A stretch of DNA of 64,000 nucleotides. Source: an uncultured Phascolarctobacterium sp. Its GTDB lineage: Bacteria; Bacillota; Negativicutes; Acidaminococcales; Acidaminococcaceae. Positions 17,195 through 26,577 of the stretch are shown here, in pieces. The DNA is taken from the NCBI GenBank assembly GCA_900757795.1, contig CAAEPE010000030.1, positions 20,425 through 84,424 on the forward strand, in the 5' to 3' direction. The notes below the pieces were generated by a model. That model was not told the DNA's origin, searched no databases, and worked only from the letters and a program-made list of their open reading frames with translations. Numbering within the stretch: position 1 is the stretch's first letter; every line of letters starts with the position of its first letter. Position numbers and translations under genes: made by a program.

Positions 17195-20100
17195 ATGAAA
17201 AAATATTTTAGATTTATAGCTGTTCTCGTTATGCTGCTAAGTGCAGGTTATATTTTTTTGGTGCGCACAGTCATGCCTAGCTATATCCGGCAAGTATTAC
17301 CTCAGGCAGAAGGCTTAGCATCCAGTTTTATTAACGGCAACATAGCCATCGGTGATTTAACCTGGAACGGTGGATTAAGCGCAGAAGTTGGCAACATTGT
17401 CATTAAAGACGATAAGGGCATCAAGGTAGCCGAAATACCCCGTACCATTGTGCATCTGCGTCCTTGGCTGGCACTGGATAAGGGTGTTAAAGCTGTAAGC
17501 AGAGTAGAGCTGATGCGTCCGCACGTCTATCTCGTGATGAACGAGAACAAGCAGTGGAATATGCAGAATTTGCTGAAGCCGTCCGATTCGGAAGAAACGC
17601 CTTTTTATGGAACACTGGCAATTTCTGACGGACAGCTGCATATTGACATGCCACAAGGTAAATGGGATATCAATGTAGCAGGCACTGTTAATGGTGGCGC
17701 TAATCCTAAATTTGCTGTAAATCTGCGTTTAGGCAGTGGTGTTGATAAGCTGCAGGTTCAGGGGCTGGTGACGACTAAGGGCGAAGGCCGCTTGGAGGTA
17801 AAAAGCGACAGGCTTGATTTGGCTCCATATGCTGCTTTGGCAGAGAATTTTGCGCAGATTGAAAATGTACAGGGCAGTTTAGAAAAAATAGCTTTGTTAT
17901 ATGTTAATGAAAATGGGAGCAAAAGCTTTTCAGGTGAGACCTCTATCAAAAATGTTCAGGGCAAAAAGCAGCATGCAGGCGCAGAGCATACGGTGTGCCT
18001 GGATGGCTTAGTGCGCGCTCATGATAATATTGTAACTAGCAGCAGCTTAGATGTAGTTGTTGACGGTAATACGCTGCATCTTGAGGGAGAAGCTGATTTG
18101 CGTGATACAGATAATCCTCAGGGGAAGGGAGTGCTGTCTGCCGCTAAATTGGAATATAACGGTTATAATGTAAAAAATCTGCGTATACCGTTTAACGGCA
18201 ATAAGGAACAGGTAGTTTTAGAGTCTGTCAGTGCCGAATATGGCGGCGGCAAGCTTATTGGCAACGGTACTTATAGTATTGGTGAAGAAATTTTAACTGC
18301 TGATTTGCAGCTGGAAAATGTTACTCATGCCATGACAAGCAAGCCTCAAGATAACGTGCATATTGACGCAAAGCTGGCTATACTGCTTAAAATGGCTAAG
18401 AATGGAATTAATGTACAGGCAGCGGCTGATACGTTAAATTTACGTTGGCGCAGTTTGCAAATTGATAAAATAAATTTGGACGCTTCTTATAATAATGGTA
18501 CTTTACTGTTGAATCATTTCAGTGCCTATGCTGGGGAGAATGGTAATTTGCTGGTCAGCGGCAGTGTAAAAGATGACGGCAGTATGCAGCTTCAGGGACG
18601 CATGACGGAGTTCCCTATTCATCCATTGCTGGATGCTGTTTCTGAACAGGATGGCAACGGACTGTGTTCCACTGGCTTTACCATTGGCGGCAGACTTAAT
18701 GCTCCTGAATTTGCGGGCATAATTCAGCTAACACAGGCAGAGCTTTTGCAGCAAAAAATTAAGGAAGCACATGGCTTTATAAGCCTTAAAGATAATTTTG
18801 TAACGATTAAAGATTTCCGAGCTAATATGGAGCAGGGCTATCACATCCTCAGCGGCAGCATTGATTTGCGCGGGCAGGAGCCTTATGTAGATTTGGCTTT
18901 GGAAACTGACGGCGTGCGTATTGAGCCGATTATGCGTTTATTGCTTAATAAAGAAGAAGCTCCTGTGACAGGCAATCTGCGTAATATTATGCAGATAACG
19001 GGGCCTGTAAGTAAGCCTTCTGTTTATGGCGAAGTACACGCTGCTGACGGCAGCGCTGTCAAGCAGTTGTTTAACAGCGTAGCAGGACGCTATATTTATG
19101 ATAAAGGCAATCTTTATCTGAAAGATTTTTTAATCAATGCTTTTTATTCCCGTGTGTTGTTAAATGGCACAATGACGGAGAGCGGCAGTCTTGATTTTGA
19201 TTTAGTGGCGAAGGATGTGGATTTAGCGCATCTGCCGATAAAAGACGAAACAGTTGATCTGGAAGGCAAAATTAATGCTGCCGGACATTTAGGCGGTACG
19301 CTTGCGGCTCCTGCTTTCCGCGGCGATGTGGACAGCGAAAAAATCTATATCAATGGTGAAGCCTTGACAGAAATATCCGGCACTATTGACGGAAGCAATA
19401 AGGAGCACAATGCGCTGAAGGTATCCTTTAAACAGCCTTATCGAGATGATCCGTCAAATTATGGTATTTATACTGCTGATGTAAATCTAAATTTGGCAGA
19501 ACAGTTCATTCAAGGTAAGGTTCAAATGCTTTGGGGCGATATTGGCGGCCTTTTGCGCATGGCTCGCATGGATTATGACATTAACGGTCAAATGCAGGGC
19601 TTGCTGGATTTTTGTCCCCAAGGCAAAGGCAGTGGCTTAAATATTTCCATCACGGCTGACGACGTAAAAATTCATGATTTAGAATATGCGCATATGGTTG
19701 CAAAGGGTAATATAAAAAAGACATTGCTTACCTTGGAAGATGTTAAACTTCAAGAGCAGGAAAATGTTTCGGATAAAGGTGTTATTGCCGTTGGCGGCAG
19801 CATGGAGCTTAAAGAGCGTTGGCTGAAGTTAGAAATGGCTTCGGTGAAGGCAAATCCGGCTATTGTTACTGCTGTCATGAAGGATCCGCCGGAAATTCAT
19901 GGCGAAATGGATATGCTAGTGCAGCTGTCAGGCAGCTTTGACGACCCTAACGGCACCGGCTCTTTAGAAATTACCAATGGTTCCATTGCTGGCGTAGGCA
20001 TGGATAAGCTTGTTGCCATGCTTTCTCTGAAAGATGATAACATAAAGCTCCATCAGCTGTTGGCAACAAAGGATGCCTATGGCTTTAAGGCTAGCGGCGA

Positions 20101-21490
20101 TATTCCGCTGGATATTTTCCGCACTAAAGAAAGTCGCCGTAATCCTCGTTCGCAGATGAATATTATTATGGATTTGAACGAAGCGCGTCTTGGTATTTTG
20201 CCTGCCATGACTCAATGGGTAGAATGGGGCGTTGGCGATACTCAAGGTCAGGTGCGTTTAGCAGGCACTTTGGAAGAACCGCTGCTGTATGGCTCATTGA
20301 AAATTGCTGATGGCGCCGTAAAAATTAAGAGTCTTGACTCCGTATTGGAAAATATTAACCTAGATGTAGATTTTCAGGGCAATACGGTGCTGCTGCGCAA
20401 TTTATCCACGAAACTTGGTAAGGGCAGCATAGCTGCTGACGGCAGCTATGCTTTGCAGACTACAGAAGATGCGGCTTATAAGCTGCACATTAAAGCAGAT
20501 AATGCGGAAGTAGCATCGCAGATTTTCAGCGGTAAAATAAACAGCGACATGGAAATTTTACCGCAAAAATATCGCGACCGCCGCAAGAGAAAGGGGAATA
20601 CACCGCCGCCGGTAGAATACCGTCCGCTGATCAAGGGCAAGCTGCGTTTAGACGACGTAGTTGTTAATATGCCTACAATTCCGGAAATGAGCGAGGGCGA
20701 AACTAATCTTGGACTGGATGTGCAGGTAGATTTAGGCAAAAAAATACATTTATATAACAGCTATCTCTACGATATATGGCTAAAGGGCGGCATAAAAGTG
20801 CAGGGTAGTACGCTTTATCCTATTATTGATGGCAACATTAAAGCTGATAAGGGGACCATTACCTATTTGCGTACTGACTTTAAGCTGCGGGATGCAGGAC
20901 TTGTGTGGGTAGAGCCGGGCAGTTTTTTACCTAACGTAAATTTGGAAAGTACAGCCCGCTTTAGCCGTTACAACATTTTCATGAAAATCAATGGTCCTGT
21001 GGAAAAAATGGATTTGCAGCTTTCCAGCGACCCGCCTATGGAACGTAATACTATTGTGCGTATGCTTACCTTGCAACGCGATACTGCCGGTAGCAATGAG
21101 GTTACCAGTGAGGATATGAATAATCTTATGACTGTTGGTTTGCAAATGACGGTTTTAGGAGACGTAGAAACCTGGATTAAGCAGACCTTAGGCTTAGACC
21201 AGTTTCGTATTTATACCGGCAAGGTGCGTTCAGGCATTGGCTTTGAAAGCGCTAAGGACCGCTCACTGGATTTGACAGCGGACGAACGCAGTCAGTATAA
21301 TGTGTTGGTAAGTAAATATTTAAACAATAATTTTATGTTTGGCTATACTACAAGCTTTGATGCACTTGACAGGAGCTTTTTCGGGCAGTACGATATTAGT
21401 AGGCACATGAATATTACTTATTCTAGAAGCTATGAAATGAATTCTGATGCTGAAGATTGGTATGGTCTGGAATACAAGATTACTTTCTAA
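17195..21490 (+). CDS. tamB: TamB-family translocation and assembly / lipid-transfer protein
   Basis: A very long (about 1431 aa) AsmA/TamB-like protein: one N-terminal transmembrane anchor (residues ~5-27), then a thousand residues of regular beta repeats expected to form a hydrophobic groove spanning the periplasm, and a C-terminal TamB (DUF490) domain (GTITYLRTDFKLRDAGL, LESTARFSRYNI, DPPMERNTIVRMLTLQRD). It ends in EYKITF with a terminal aromatic. No TamA is nearby; BamA is three genes downstream. Start choice: ATG 17195 (MKKYFRF) with GGTGA six nt upstream; ATG 17183 is possible. Role in outer-membrane protein or lipid delivery is by homology. Confidence 0.9.
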   Translation: MKKYFRFIAVLVMLLSAGYIFLVRTVMPSYIRQVLPQAEGLASSFINGNIAIGDLTWNGGLSAEVGNIVIKDDKGIKVAEIPRTIVHLRPWLALDKGVKAVSRVELMRPHVYLVMNENKQWNMQNLLKPSDSEETPFYGTLAISDGQLHIDMPQGKWDINVAGTVNGGANPKFAVNLRLGSGVDKLQVQGLVTTKGEGRLEVKSDRLDLAPYAALAENFAQIENVQGSLEKIALLYVNENGSKSFSGETSIKNVQGKKQHAGAEHTVCLDGLVRAHDNIVTSSSLDVVVDGNTLHLEGEADLRDTDNPQGKGVLSAAKLEYNGYNVKNLRIPFNGNKEQVVLESVSAEYGGGKLIGNGTYSIGEEILTADLQLENVTHAMTSKPQDNVHIDAKLAILLKMAKNGINVQAAADTLNLRWRSLQIDKINLDASYNNGTLLLNHFSAYAGENGNLLVSGSVKDDGSMQLQGRMTEFPIHPLLDAVSEQDGNGLCSTGFTIGGRLNAPEFAGIIQLTQAELLQQKIKEAHGFISLKDNFVTIKDFRANMEQGYHILSGSIDLRGQEPYVDLALETDGVRIEPIMRLLLNKEEAPVTGNLRNIMQITGPVSKPSVYGEVHAADGSAVKQLFNSVAGRYIYDKGNLYLKDFLINAFYSRVLLNGTMTESGSLDFDLVAKDVDLAHLPIKDETVDLEGKINAAGHLGGTLAAPAFRGDVDSEKIYINGEALTEISGTIDGSNKEHNALKVSFKQPYRDDPSNYGIYTADVNLNLAEQFIQGKVQMLWGDIGGLLRMARMDYDINGQMQGLLDFCPQGKGSGLNISITADDVKIHDLEYAHMVAKGNIKKTLLTLEDVKLQEQENVSDKGVIAVGGSMELKERWLKLEMASVKANPAIVTAVMKDPPEIHGEMDMLVQLSGSFDDPNGTGSLEITNGSIAGVGMDKLVAMLSLKDDNIKLHQLLATKDAYGFKASGDIPLDIFRTKESRRNPRSQMNIIMDLNEARLGILPAMTQWVEWGVGDTQGQVRLAGTLEEPLLYGSLKIADGAVKIKSLDSVLENINLDVDFQGNTVLLRNLSTKLGKGSIAADGSYALQTTEDAAYKLHIKADNAEVASQIFSGKINSDMEILPQKYRDRRKRKGNTPPPVEYRPLIKGKLRLDDVVVNMPTIPEMSEGETNLGLDVQVDLGKKIHLYNSYLYDIWLKGGIKVQGSTLYPIIDGNIKADKGTITYLRTDFKLRDAGLVWVEPGSFLPNVNLESTARFSRYNIFMKINGPVEKMDLQLSSDPPMERNTIVRMLTLQRDTAGSNEVTSEDMNNLMTVGLQMTVLGDVETWIKQTLGLDQFRIYTGKVRSGIGFESAKDRSLDLTADERSQYNVLVSKYLNNNFMFGYTTSFDALDRSFFGQYDISRHMNITYSRSYEMNSDAEDWYGLEYKITF

Positions 21491-21513
21491 AAATTTGCGG
21501 GGGAGGTGAATAC

Positions 21514-22149
21514 ATGCTGCAAAGCTATTTGGAGGAGCTGCGCAAAACACCGCTTTTAAAACCGGAGGAGGAATATGCTCTGTGGGAGCAGGCCGCCGCT
21601 GGTGATATGGCGGCGCATAAGCGCCTGATGACATCTTATCAGCCCTTAGTTTTTAAAATTGCTTCCAGTTTTAAGCTGCCGGAAGCTGAAACCATGGAGC
21701 TTATTCAAGAGGGTATGGTTGGTTTATTGGAAGCCGCCGAAAGTTATGAATATACTCGTCGGGTAGCTTTCAGCTTATTCGCCTCCTACCGTATCAAGGG
21801 CAGTATGGTGGATTATCTGCGGCAAAGTGACCATAAAGGCGTGCTTTATTTAGACAGCGAAATTAGCAAAGGATTTACTTTAAGCGATGCGCTGCCGTCC
21901 GAGATGGCTACACCTACGGAGCTAACAGAGCAGAAGCTGCTGCAGGAGCGGGTAGCGCAGGCTATGGAACGGCTTCCGCTTAAGGAACAGCAGGTTTTAC
22001 AGGGCATGTATTTAGATGATCGTTCGGCGCAGGCTGTTGCTGATGCTATTGATGTGAGCTTGGGACATGTCTATCGTTTGCAAAAGCAGGGTGTCCGCCG
22101 TATTCGTGGTATGCTATCCCGCTTTATTCATGATTTTAACAAGGACTAG
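21514..22149 (+). CDS. RNA polymerase sigma-70 family factor (alternative)
   Basis: 211 residues. Region 2 is clear: LVFKIASSFKLP, MELIQEGMVGLLEAAESYEY, VAFSLFASYRIKGSMVDYLRQSD (residues ~50-105), including the core-binding and -10 melting segments. Region 4 (LPLKEQQVLQGMYLDD...QAVADAIDVSLGHVYRLQKQGVRRIRGML) is a helix-turn-helix for the -35. Region 3 looks short or absent, and no region 1.1 is present. This is closest to group 3 (FliA/SigB-like) layout rather than ECF. Start ATG 21514 follows GGGAGGTG. It sits 23 nt after tamB, so it is likely co-transcribed with outer-membrane genes. Its regulon is unknown. Confidence 0.88.
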   Translation: MLQSYLEELRKTPLLKPEEEYALWEQAAAGDMAAHKRLMTSYQPLVFKIASSFKLPEAETMELIQEGMVGLLEAAESYEYTRRVAFSLFASYRIKGSMVDYLRQSDHKGVLYLDSEISKGFTLSDALPSEMATPTELTEQKLLQERVAQAMERLPLKEQQVLQGMYLDDRSAQAVADAIDVSLGHVYRLQKQGVRRIRGMLSRFIHDFNKD

Positions 22150-22256
22150 CCGATAAAATAAATAGAAGAATTTAGTACATATATAACGTAAAACGGCGTA
22201 AACTATAGAAAATCAAATTAAATTTGCGCTAATCGCGATAAATACTCTGTTAAAAT

Positions 22257-22285
22257 TTGTCTGTATAGACGATTCTAATTAGTAT
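22257..22285 (+). promoter_or_regulatory. Candidate promoter ahead of the bamA segment
   Basis: TTGTCT (22257-22262), 17-nt spacer, TAGTAT (22280-22285). Each hexamer matches the consensus only at four positions. It lies in the 168-nt gap after the sigma factor gene, the longest non-coding gap in this locus. It could be weak sigma-A or a target of another sigma. Confidence 0.35.
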
Positions 22286-22317
22286 AGTTGTAATGATTAA
22301 CCAAAGGAGGCAGGAGC

Positions 22318-22800
22318 ATGGCGCAGCCAAGTCAGTCTTTGTTTAGGCGTATTCGCTGTATTAAAAGCAGTTTAGATAGTGCAGAACAAAGCTTTTTAGA
22401 CAATCAGGATATACGCGGCGAACTGGATTTGATGCTGGCGGAGGCTGAGCTCAAAAATCTGCGCAAAAAAAAGGACGTTCCTTGGAATTGGAGCAGGCAT
22501 TTATTTGCGGTATGTGCAGCTGTGCTTTTGGTTCTATCAGGCTTTGGCGGCTGGTATATTGCTAAAGGTCACTATAAGCATAGACAGACTGCCGCGCCTA
22601 GTGCAGTTGTTCCAATAACAGCTATAGAACAAACAAAAAAATTACCGATTCAGCCGGAGGCAAAGGTTAAACCGCAGGTACAAAAGCAAGTTATGACTGT
22701 AACTGGTGCTAATAAAAAGCAGGCGCAGGTTACTATATCTAAAAGCGATATGCATAAGCTTGTGCAGTCAGCAAGAGCAGAGCTTAGCAGTTCTAAATAA
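22318..22800 (+). CDS. Bitopic membrane protein of unknown function
   Basis: 160 residues, no recognised family. A cytosolic N-terminal part (~1-58) is charged and helical, ending in a basic KKKDVPW stretch. One transmembrane helix follows (~60-82, HLFAVCAAVLLVLSGFGGWYIA). The C-terminal part outside is rich in Pro, Gln, Lys and Val (a disordered linker) and ends in a short helix with KSDMHKLVQSARAELSSSK. Start ATG 22318 is supported by AAAGGAGG. It lies directly upstream of bamA with a 20-nt gap, so a role in envelope biogenesis is a guess based on location only. Confidence 0.75.
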   Translation: MAQPSQSLFRRIRCIKSSLDSAEQSFLDNQDIRGELDLMLAEAELKNLRKKKDVPWNWSRHLFAVCAAVLLVLSGFGGWYIAKGHYKHRQTAAPSAVVPITAIEQTKKLPIQPEAKVKPQVQKQVMTVTGANKKQAQVTISKSDMHKLVQSARAELSSSK

Positions 22801-22820
22801 ATCGGAGGAGGACTTCATTG

Positions 22821-24677
22821 ATGAAAAGAATTTTATGGCAGCCTTTAACAGTAGGCTTGGCAGCTATGCTGCTGGCTTTGCCTGTATATGCCGAAGAAGC
22901 AACGCAGGAGGCAGTTAATACTCCGGCGGTTCAGACAGAATCTGCGCAGAAGCAGGAGGATAGGCTGGCACAGTATATTGGTAAGCCTATCACCAAACAG
23001 ATTATTGAAGGCAATGTGAATATCAGCGAGGAGGAAATTGCTGCTGCGCTGAAAACTAAGCAGGGCATGGAGTTTACCGAAGCTGGTTTAACAGAGGATT
23101 TGAGTTCCATTTATGATTTAGGCTGGTTTTATGATTTGCATCCGGAATTTAAATTGGTACCGGAGGGCGTGCAGGTTATTTATCATGTTTTAGAAAATCC
23201 TGTTTACAAGCAAACCAAGGTAATTGGCAATACGGTTATCGACGCTAAAAAAGTGGATGCCTGCTTTGATTTGGAAAAGGATAAGCTGGCAAATTTAAAG
23301 CAAATTAATAAATGCGTGCAAAGGTTGGAAGAAGAATATCGTTCCAGCGGCTATATTTTAGCTCGTGTTACTGATGTGCATATGGAGCAGGACGGAACCT
23401 TAAATGTCAGTGTCAATGAAGGTATCGTTGAAGGCTTTAAGGTAAAAGGCAATAAAAAATGTAAGGATTACGTTGTAATCCGTGAAATGAAGCTAAAACA
23501 GGGTAAGCCCTTTAACGCCAAGGACGCCCGCCGCAGTATGCAGAGAGTATATAATCTTGGCTATTTTGAGGATGTTAACGTAAAGCTTAATCCCGGTCGC
23601 GAGCCTAATTCCGTAGAGGTAGAAATTGACGTTGTAGAAATGAACACCGGCACCTTTGGTATTGGTGCAGGCTACAGCAATGCCGACGGCTTTATCGGTA
23701 TGGTTTCTATTGGTGATAAAAACTTCCGCGGTACCGGTGATAAAATCAATATCCGTTGGGAATTTGGCGGCGAGGATAACAAGAACTATGATTTCAGCTA
23801 TACTCGTCCTTGGATTGACAGTAAGGAAACCGCTGCTACTTTAAACTTGTACGATATTACCAACGAATATGCCGATTATAATATTGACGGCGACGAGATT
23901 GCGCGCTATGACAAAAAGCGCCGCGGTCAAGAACTGACTTTTAGCCGCAAAACCGATAACGAATTTATCAGTAACTATGTTACCTTAAAAAATCGTGAAG
24001 ATATTTACAAAGGTGAAGCCGACGGCTACGAGGGCGATGCTGACCAGTATTACGAAGAGCAATTTAAAGATAAAAGCGGTAAATACGAATCTTGGATGCC
24101 AGCAACTGCTGCCGAGCGCCGCAAGGAAAACTTCGGTACTACCCGTTCCATCACTCTTGGACGTGTATTTGACTCTCGCGATAATGTTTACGATCCTCAT
24201 GAAGGCAAGCGCATTGGCTATAGCGTAGAATGGGCAGGCGGCTTAGGCGGCGATTTCGATTTTACCAAGTTTACTGCTGACTGGCGCTACTACTATCGTG
24301 CAGGCGGCGAAAATGTTTGGGCGTTAAATTTAGGCGTAGGCTATGCCGACGGCGATATGCCTTTGTCCCAGCGTTTCACCATGGGCGGCAGCGATACCCT
24401 GCGCGGCTATGAGGACGATCAGTTCCGTGGCAACAGTATGGTTAAGGCTACTTTGGAATACCGTTTCCCCATTGTTAAGAAGGTTCAGGGCGTGCTCTTT
24501 ACCGATAACGGTTATGCTTGGGATAAACGCCATGAGGATGAATTTGACATGGGACTTATCAAGAACAGCTTTGGTGTGGGCTTGAGAATTAATTCTCCCT
24601 TAGGTCCTGTAAAACTAGATTATGGCTACGGTGAGGACGGTGGCAAGTTCCACTTTAGTTTTGGCGGTCAATTCTAA
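22821..24677 (+). CDS. bamA: Outer-membrane protein assembly factor BamA (three POTRA domains)
   Basis: Omp85 protein that folds beta-barrels into the outer membrane. Signal peptide to about residue 24. Three POTRA domains can be traced (QIIEGNVNISEEEI ~50-120, TKVIGNTVIDAKKV ~125-200, FKVKGNKKCKDYVV ~205-280) instead of the five in E. coli. The rest is a 16-strand-type barrel with the loop-6 motif LRGY (in SDTLRGYEDDQFRG) and a terminal HFSFGGQF ending in Phe. ATG 22821 is preferred, with GGAGGAGG nine nt upstream; TTG 22818 is also in frame. Confidence 0.95.
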   Translation: MKRILWQPLTVGLAAMLLALPVYAEEATQEAVNTPAVQTESAQKQEDRLAQYIGKPITKQIIEGNVNISEEEIAAALKTKQGMEFTEAGLTEDLSSIYDLGWFYDLHPEFKLVPEGVQVIYHVLENPVYKQTKVIGNTVIDAKKVDACFDLEKDKLANLKQINKCVQRLEEEYRSSGYILARVTDVHMEQDGTLNVSVNEGIVEGFKVKGNKKCKDYVVIREMKLKQGKPFNAKDARRSMQRVYNLGYFEDVNVKLNPGREPNSVEVEIDVVEMNTGTFGIGAGYSNADGFIGMVSIGDKNFRGTGDKINIRWEFGGEDNKNYDFSYTRPWIDSKETAATLNLYDITNEYADYNIDGDEIARYDKKRRGQELTFSRKTDNEFISNYVTLKNREDIYKGEADGYEGDADQYYEEQFKDKSGKYESWMPATAAERRKENFGTTRSITLGRVFDSRDNVYDPHEGKRIGYSVEWAGGLGGDFDFTKFTADWRYYYRAGGENVWALNLGVGYADGDMPLSQRFTMGGSDTLRGYEDDQFRGNSMVKATLEYRFPIVKKVQGVLFTDNGYAWDKRHEDEFDMGLIKNSFGVGLRINSPLGPVKLDYGYGEDGGKFHFSFGGQF

Positions 24678-24696
24678 GCTAGGAGCAGATGCTGCT

Positions 24697-25965
24697 ATGA
24701 AGCTGAATAAAATTATTCTACTTGCTGCAATGACATGCTTGCCATTGCAGCAAGCTTTTTCTGCCCCCATTGAAAAGGTGCAGGTGCAGGTAATAGATAC
24801 TAACGGCGGTACCAGCGCTGTGCTGCTGCAAAAAATGAGCGGCAGTATGCAGGTGGTGGCAGATCAATTATTTATGGATAAAGACTCAGAACTGGTTGTT
24901 TCTGCGCAGCAGGAATATAAACGTTTACTGACAGAGATTGGCGACCGTGTTTTTACGGGCTATGAGCTGGTAGACGTACAGCTTGCTGCCGGTATACAGA
25001 CTAACATTGTTATGTATGCTAAGCCGTGGAGCACAACTATTGCGAAGCCGGTGATTGATTTGCAGTTTTCCGGTGTGGAAAAGGAAACTGCTTCGTTGCT
25101 TTATCAACAGATACCAACTTTAAAGCAGGAATTGGAGCAGGCTATCAGCGGCGCCTCTGTGGCTGCCGGAGATTGGGCTGGCGGCGTATTGCGGCGTATG
25201 GTGCGCAGGCAGGTAGAACAAAAGCTGCCGGAATTTCGGGCGGCGGTAGATGTAGTACAGGAAAATAATAATACGGTAGTACAGGTGGTTATTTATCCTG
25301 TAGGACAGCTTGTGACTGATATAAACTATGAGCTGCGCAGCGAAGCGATACCTAATATTTTGTTGATGGAGCTTAAATATAAATATGCAGTTGAGTGTGA
25401 TAAGCTGCGCGGACTGCCTTTAGCATATGTGCGCCGTAATCAGCAGGCTTTGGAGCAGTGGCTTATGGATAAGCTGCTGGCAGAAAAGTCTATTAAGCAG
25501 TTTGGCTTGCAGCCAGTCGTTAAGCTTACGCCGAACACCAATATGGGCGTAGAGATTATGATAAATTCGGATAAATATAAAATTTGGTTTGAGGGCTATG
25601 GCGATATCGGTCGCAATGAAGATAATCTGTCGGGTAAGGCACATATTGGCAAATTTATTTCACCCAAGGATGAAATATTTGGCGAGGCGGAAATTGTTTT
25701 AGATCATGTAGATTGGCATTTTGGCACAGGCTATTCTAGGTATTGGGGAAAAAGCGTGTGGAGTTATATGCGGCGTATGCCGATTGGCGACAATGATTAT
25801 AAGTTGGAATATAATTTAAGTCCTAAATGGCGGCTGCGGGCAGAGCATTTTTCCGGTGATGACCGCAATGAATTTGGCGTGCGCTATCGTATTCACGAAT
25901 TTCTCAGTGCCGAATATGTTTATGGCGGCGACGAATTTTATTTACGGATTATCGGAAATTTGTAG
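24697..25965 (+). CDS. Exported protein of unknown function next to bamA, barrel-like C-terminus
   Basis: 422 residues with a clear signal peptide (LLAAMTCLPLQQAFSAP). I do not recognise the family. Residues ~25-280 mix helices and strands, with VIDLQFSGVEKETASLLYQQIP and TVVQVVIYPVG recalling POTRA-like modules. The last ~130 residues alternate aromatic and polar residues in strand-like runs (YKIWFEGYGDIG, EIFGEAEIVLDHVDWHFGTGYSRYW, KWRLRAEHF, EFGVRYRI) and could form a small outer-membrane barrel or sheet. It starts 19 nt after bamA. A Bam-associated or OM-located role is inference from position and composition. Confidence 0.75.
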   Translation: MKLNKIILLAAMTCLPLQQAFSAPIEKVQVQVIDTNGGTSAVLLQKMSGSMQVVADQLFMDKDSELVVSAQQEYKRLLTEIGDRVFTGYELVDVQLAAGIQTNIVMYAKPWSTTIAKPVIDLQFSGVEKETASLLYQQIPTLKQELEQAISGASVAAGDWAGGVLRRMVRRQVEQKLPEFRAAVDVVQENNNTVVQVVIYPVGQLVTDINYELRSEAIPNILLMELKYKYAVECDKLRGLPLAYVRRNQQALEQWLMDKLLAEKSIKQFGLQPVVKLTPNTNMGVEIMINSDKYKIWFEGYGDIGRNEDNLSGKAHIGKFISPKDEIFGEAEIVLDHVDWHFGTGYSRYWGKSVWSYMRRMPIGDNDYKLEYNLSPKWRLRAEHFSGDDRNEFGVRYRIHEFLSAEYVYGGDEFYLRIIGNL

Positions 25966-26054
25966 CAATTCTTGAAAGAATGAATAGATACTGTTATAAT
26001 AAACTATATATGTGTTTTTAAAATTTTTAGTCAAAGAAAGTAGGGATTTTGATT

Positions 26055-26537
26055 ATGATGCAGCAATTGCGTAATCCTAAAAATGTAAAACTTGTTTCTC
26101 TTTTTGTAGCAGCTATTTTTGTTTTGGGCTGCTTTGCTTTGTCGCTGACTCAAAGCGGTTTTGGCAAAAGTGCTTCAGCTGCTGCCAGTGAGTCTGCTAT
26201 CGGCGTAGTTAATTACCAAATGCTGGTAGCGCAATGTCCTGACCTGAAGGATGTTGATGCAGCTATGAAAACAGAAATTGAAAATGCGCAAAAGGATTTT
26301 AACGAAAAATCTAAAAACATGAATGACGCTGAAAAGAGAAGCTACTACACTCAAACTCAGGAGCGTCTGCAAAATAAGCAAAAAGAGCTTATGGAGCCTG
26401 TTTTGAAAAAAATTGAAGCTGCTATTAAAAAAGTTGCTGATAAAAAAGGTTTGTCCGTAGTAGTAGAAAAGAGTACTGTAGTTTTTGGCGGCACAGATAT
26501 TACTGATGAAGTAGCTAAATCCTTGCAGGCTAAATAA
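26055..26537 (+). CDS. OmpH/Skp-family periplasmic chaperone-like protein 1
   Basis: 160 residues. An uncleaved or cleaved N-terminal hydrophobic segment (~14-34) is followed by the OmpH pattern: IGVVNYQMLVAQCPDLKDVDAAMKTE, a charged coiled-coil arm (EKSKNMNDAEKRSYYTQTQERLQNKQKEL), and the C-terminal VADKKGLSVVVEKSTVVFGGTDITDEVAKSL strand pair typical of Skp. The family holds unfolded outer-membrane proteins in the periplasm. It is the first of three tandem members. ATG 26055 has GTAGGGA upstream; a TTG at 26049 is in frame. Confidence 0.88.
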   Translation: MMQQLRNPKNVKLVSLFVAAIFVLGCFALSLTQSGFGKSASAAASESAIGVVNYQMLVAQCPDLKDVDAAMKTEIENAQKDFNEKSKNMNDAEKRSYYTQTQERLQNKQKELMEPVLKKIEAAIKKVADKKGLSVVVEKSTVVFGGTDITDEVAKSLQAK

Positions 26538-26577
26538 ACTAATTTGATTTAGTGGCTTAACTCTGAAGGAGGGCTTC

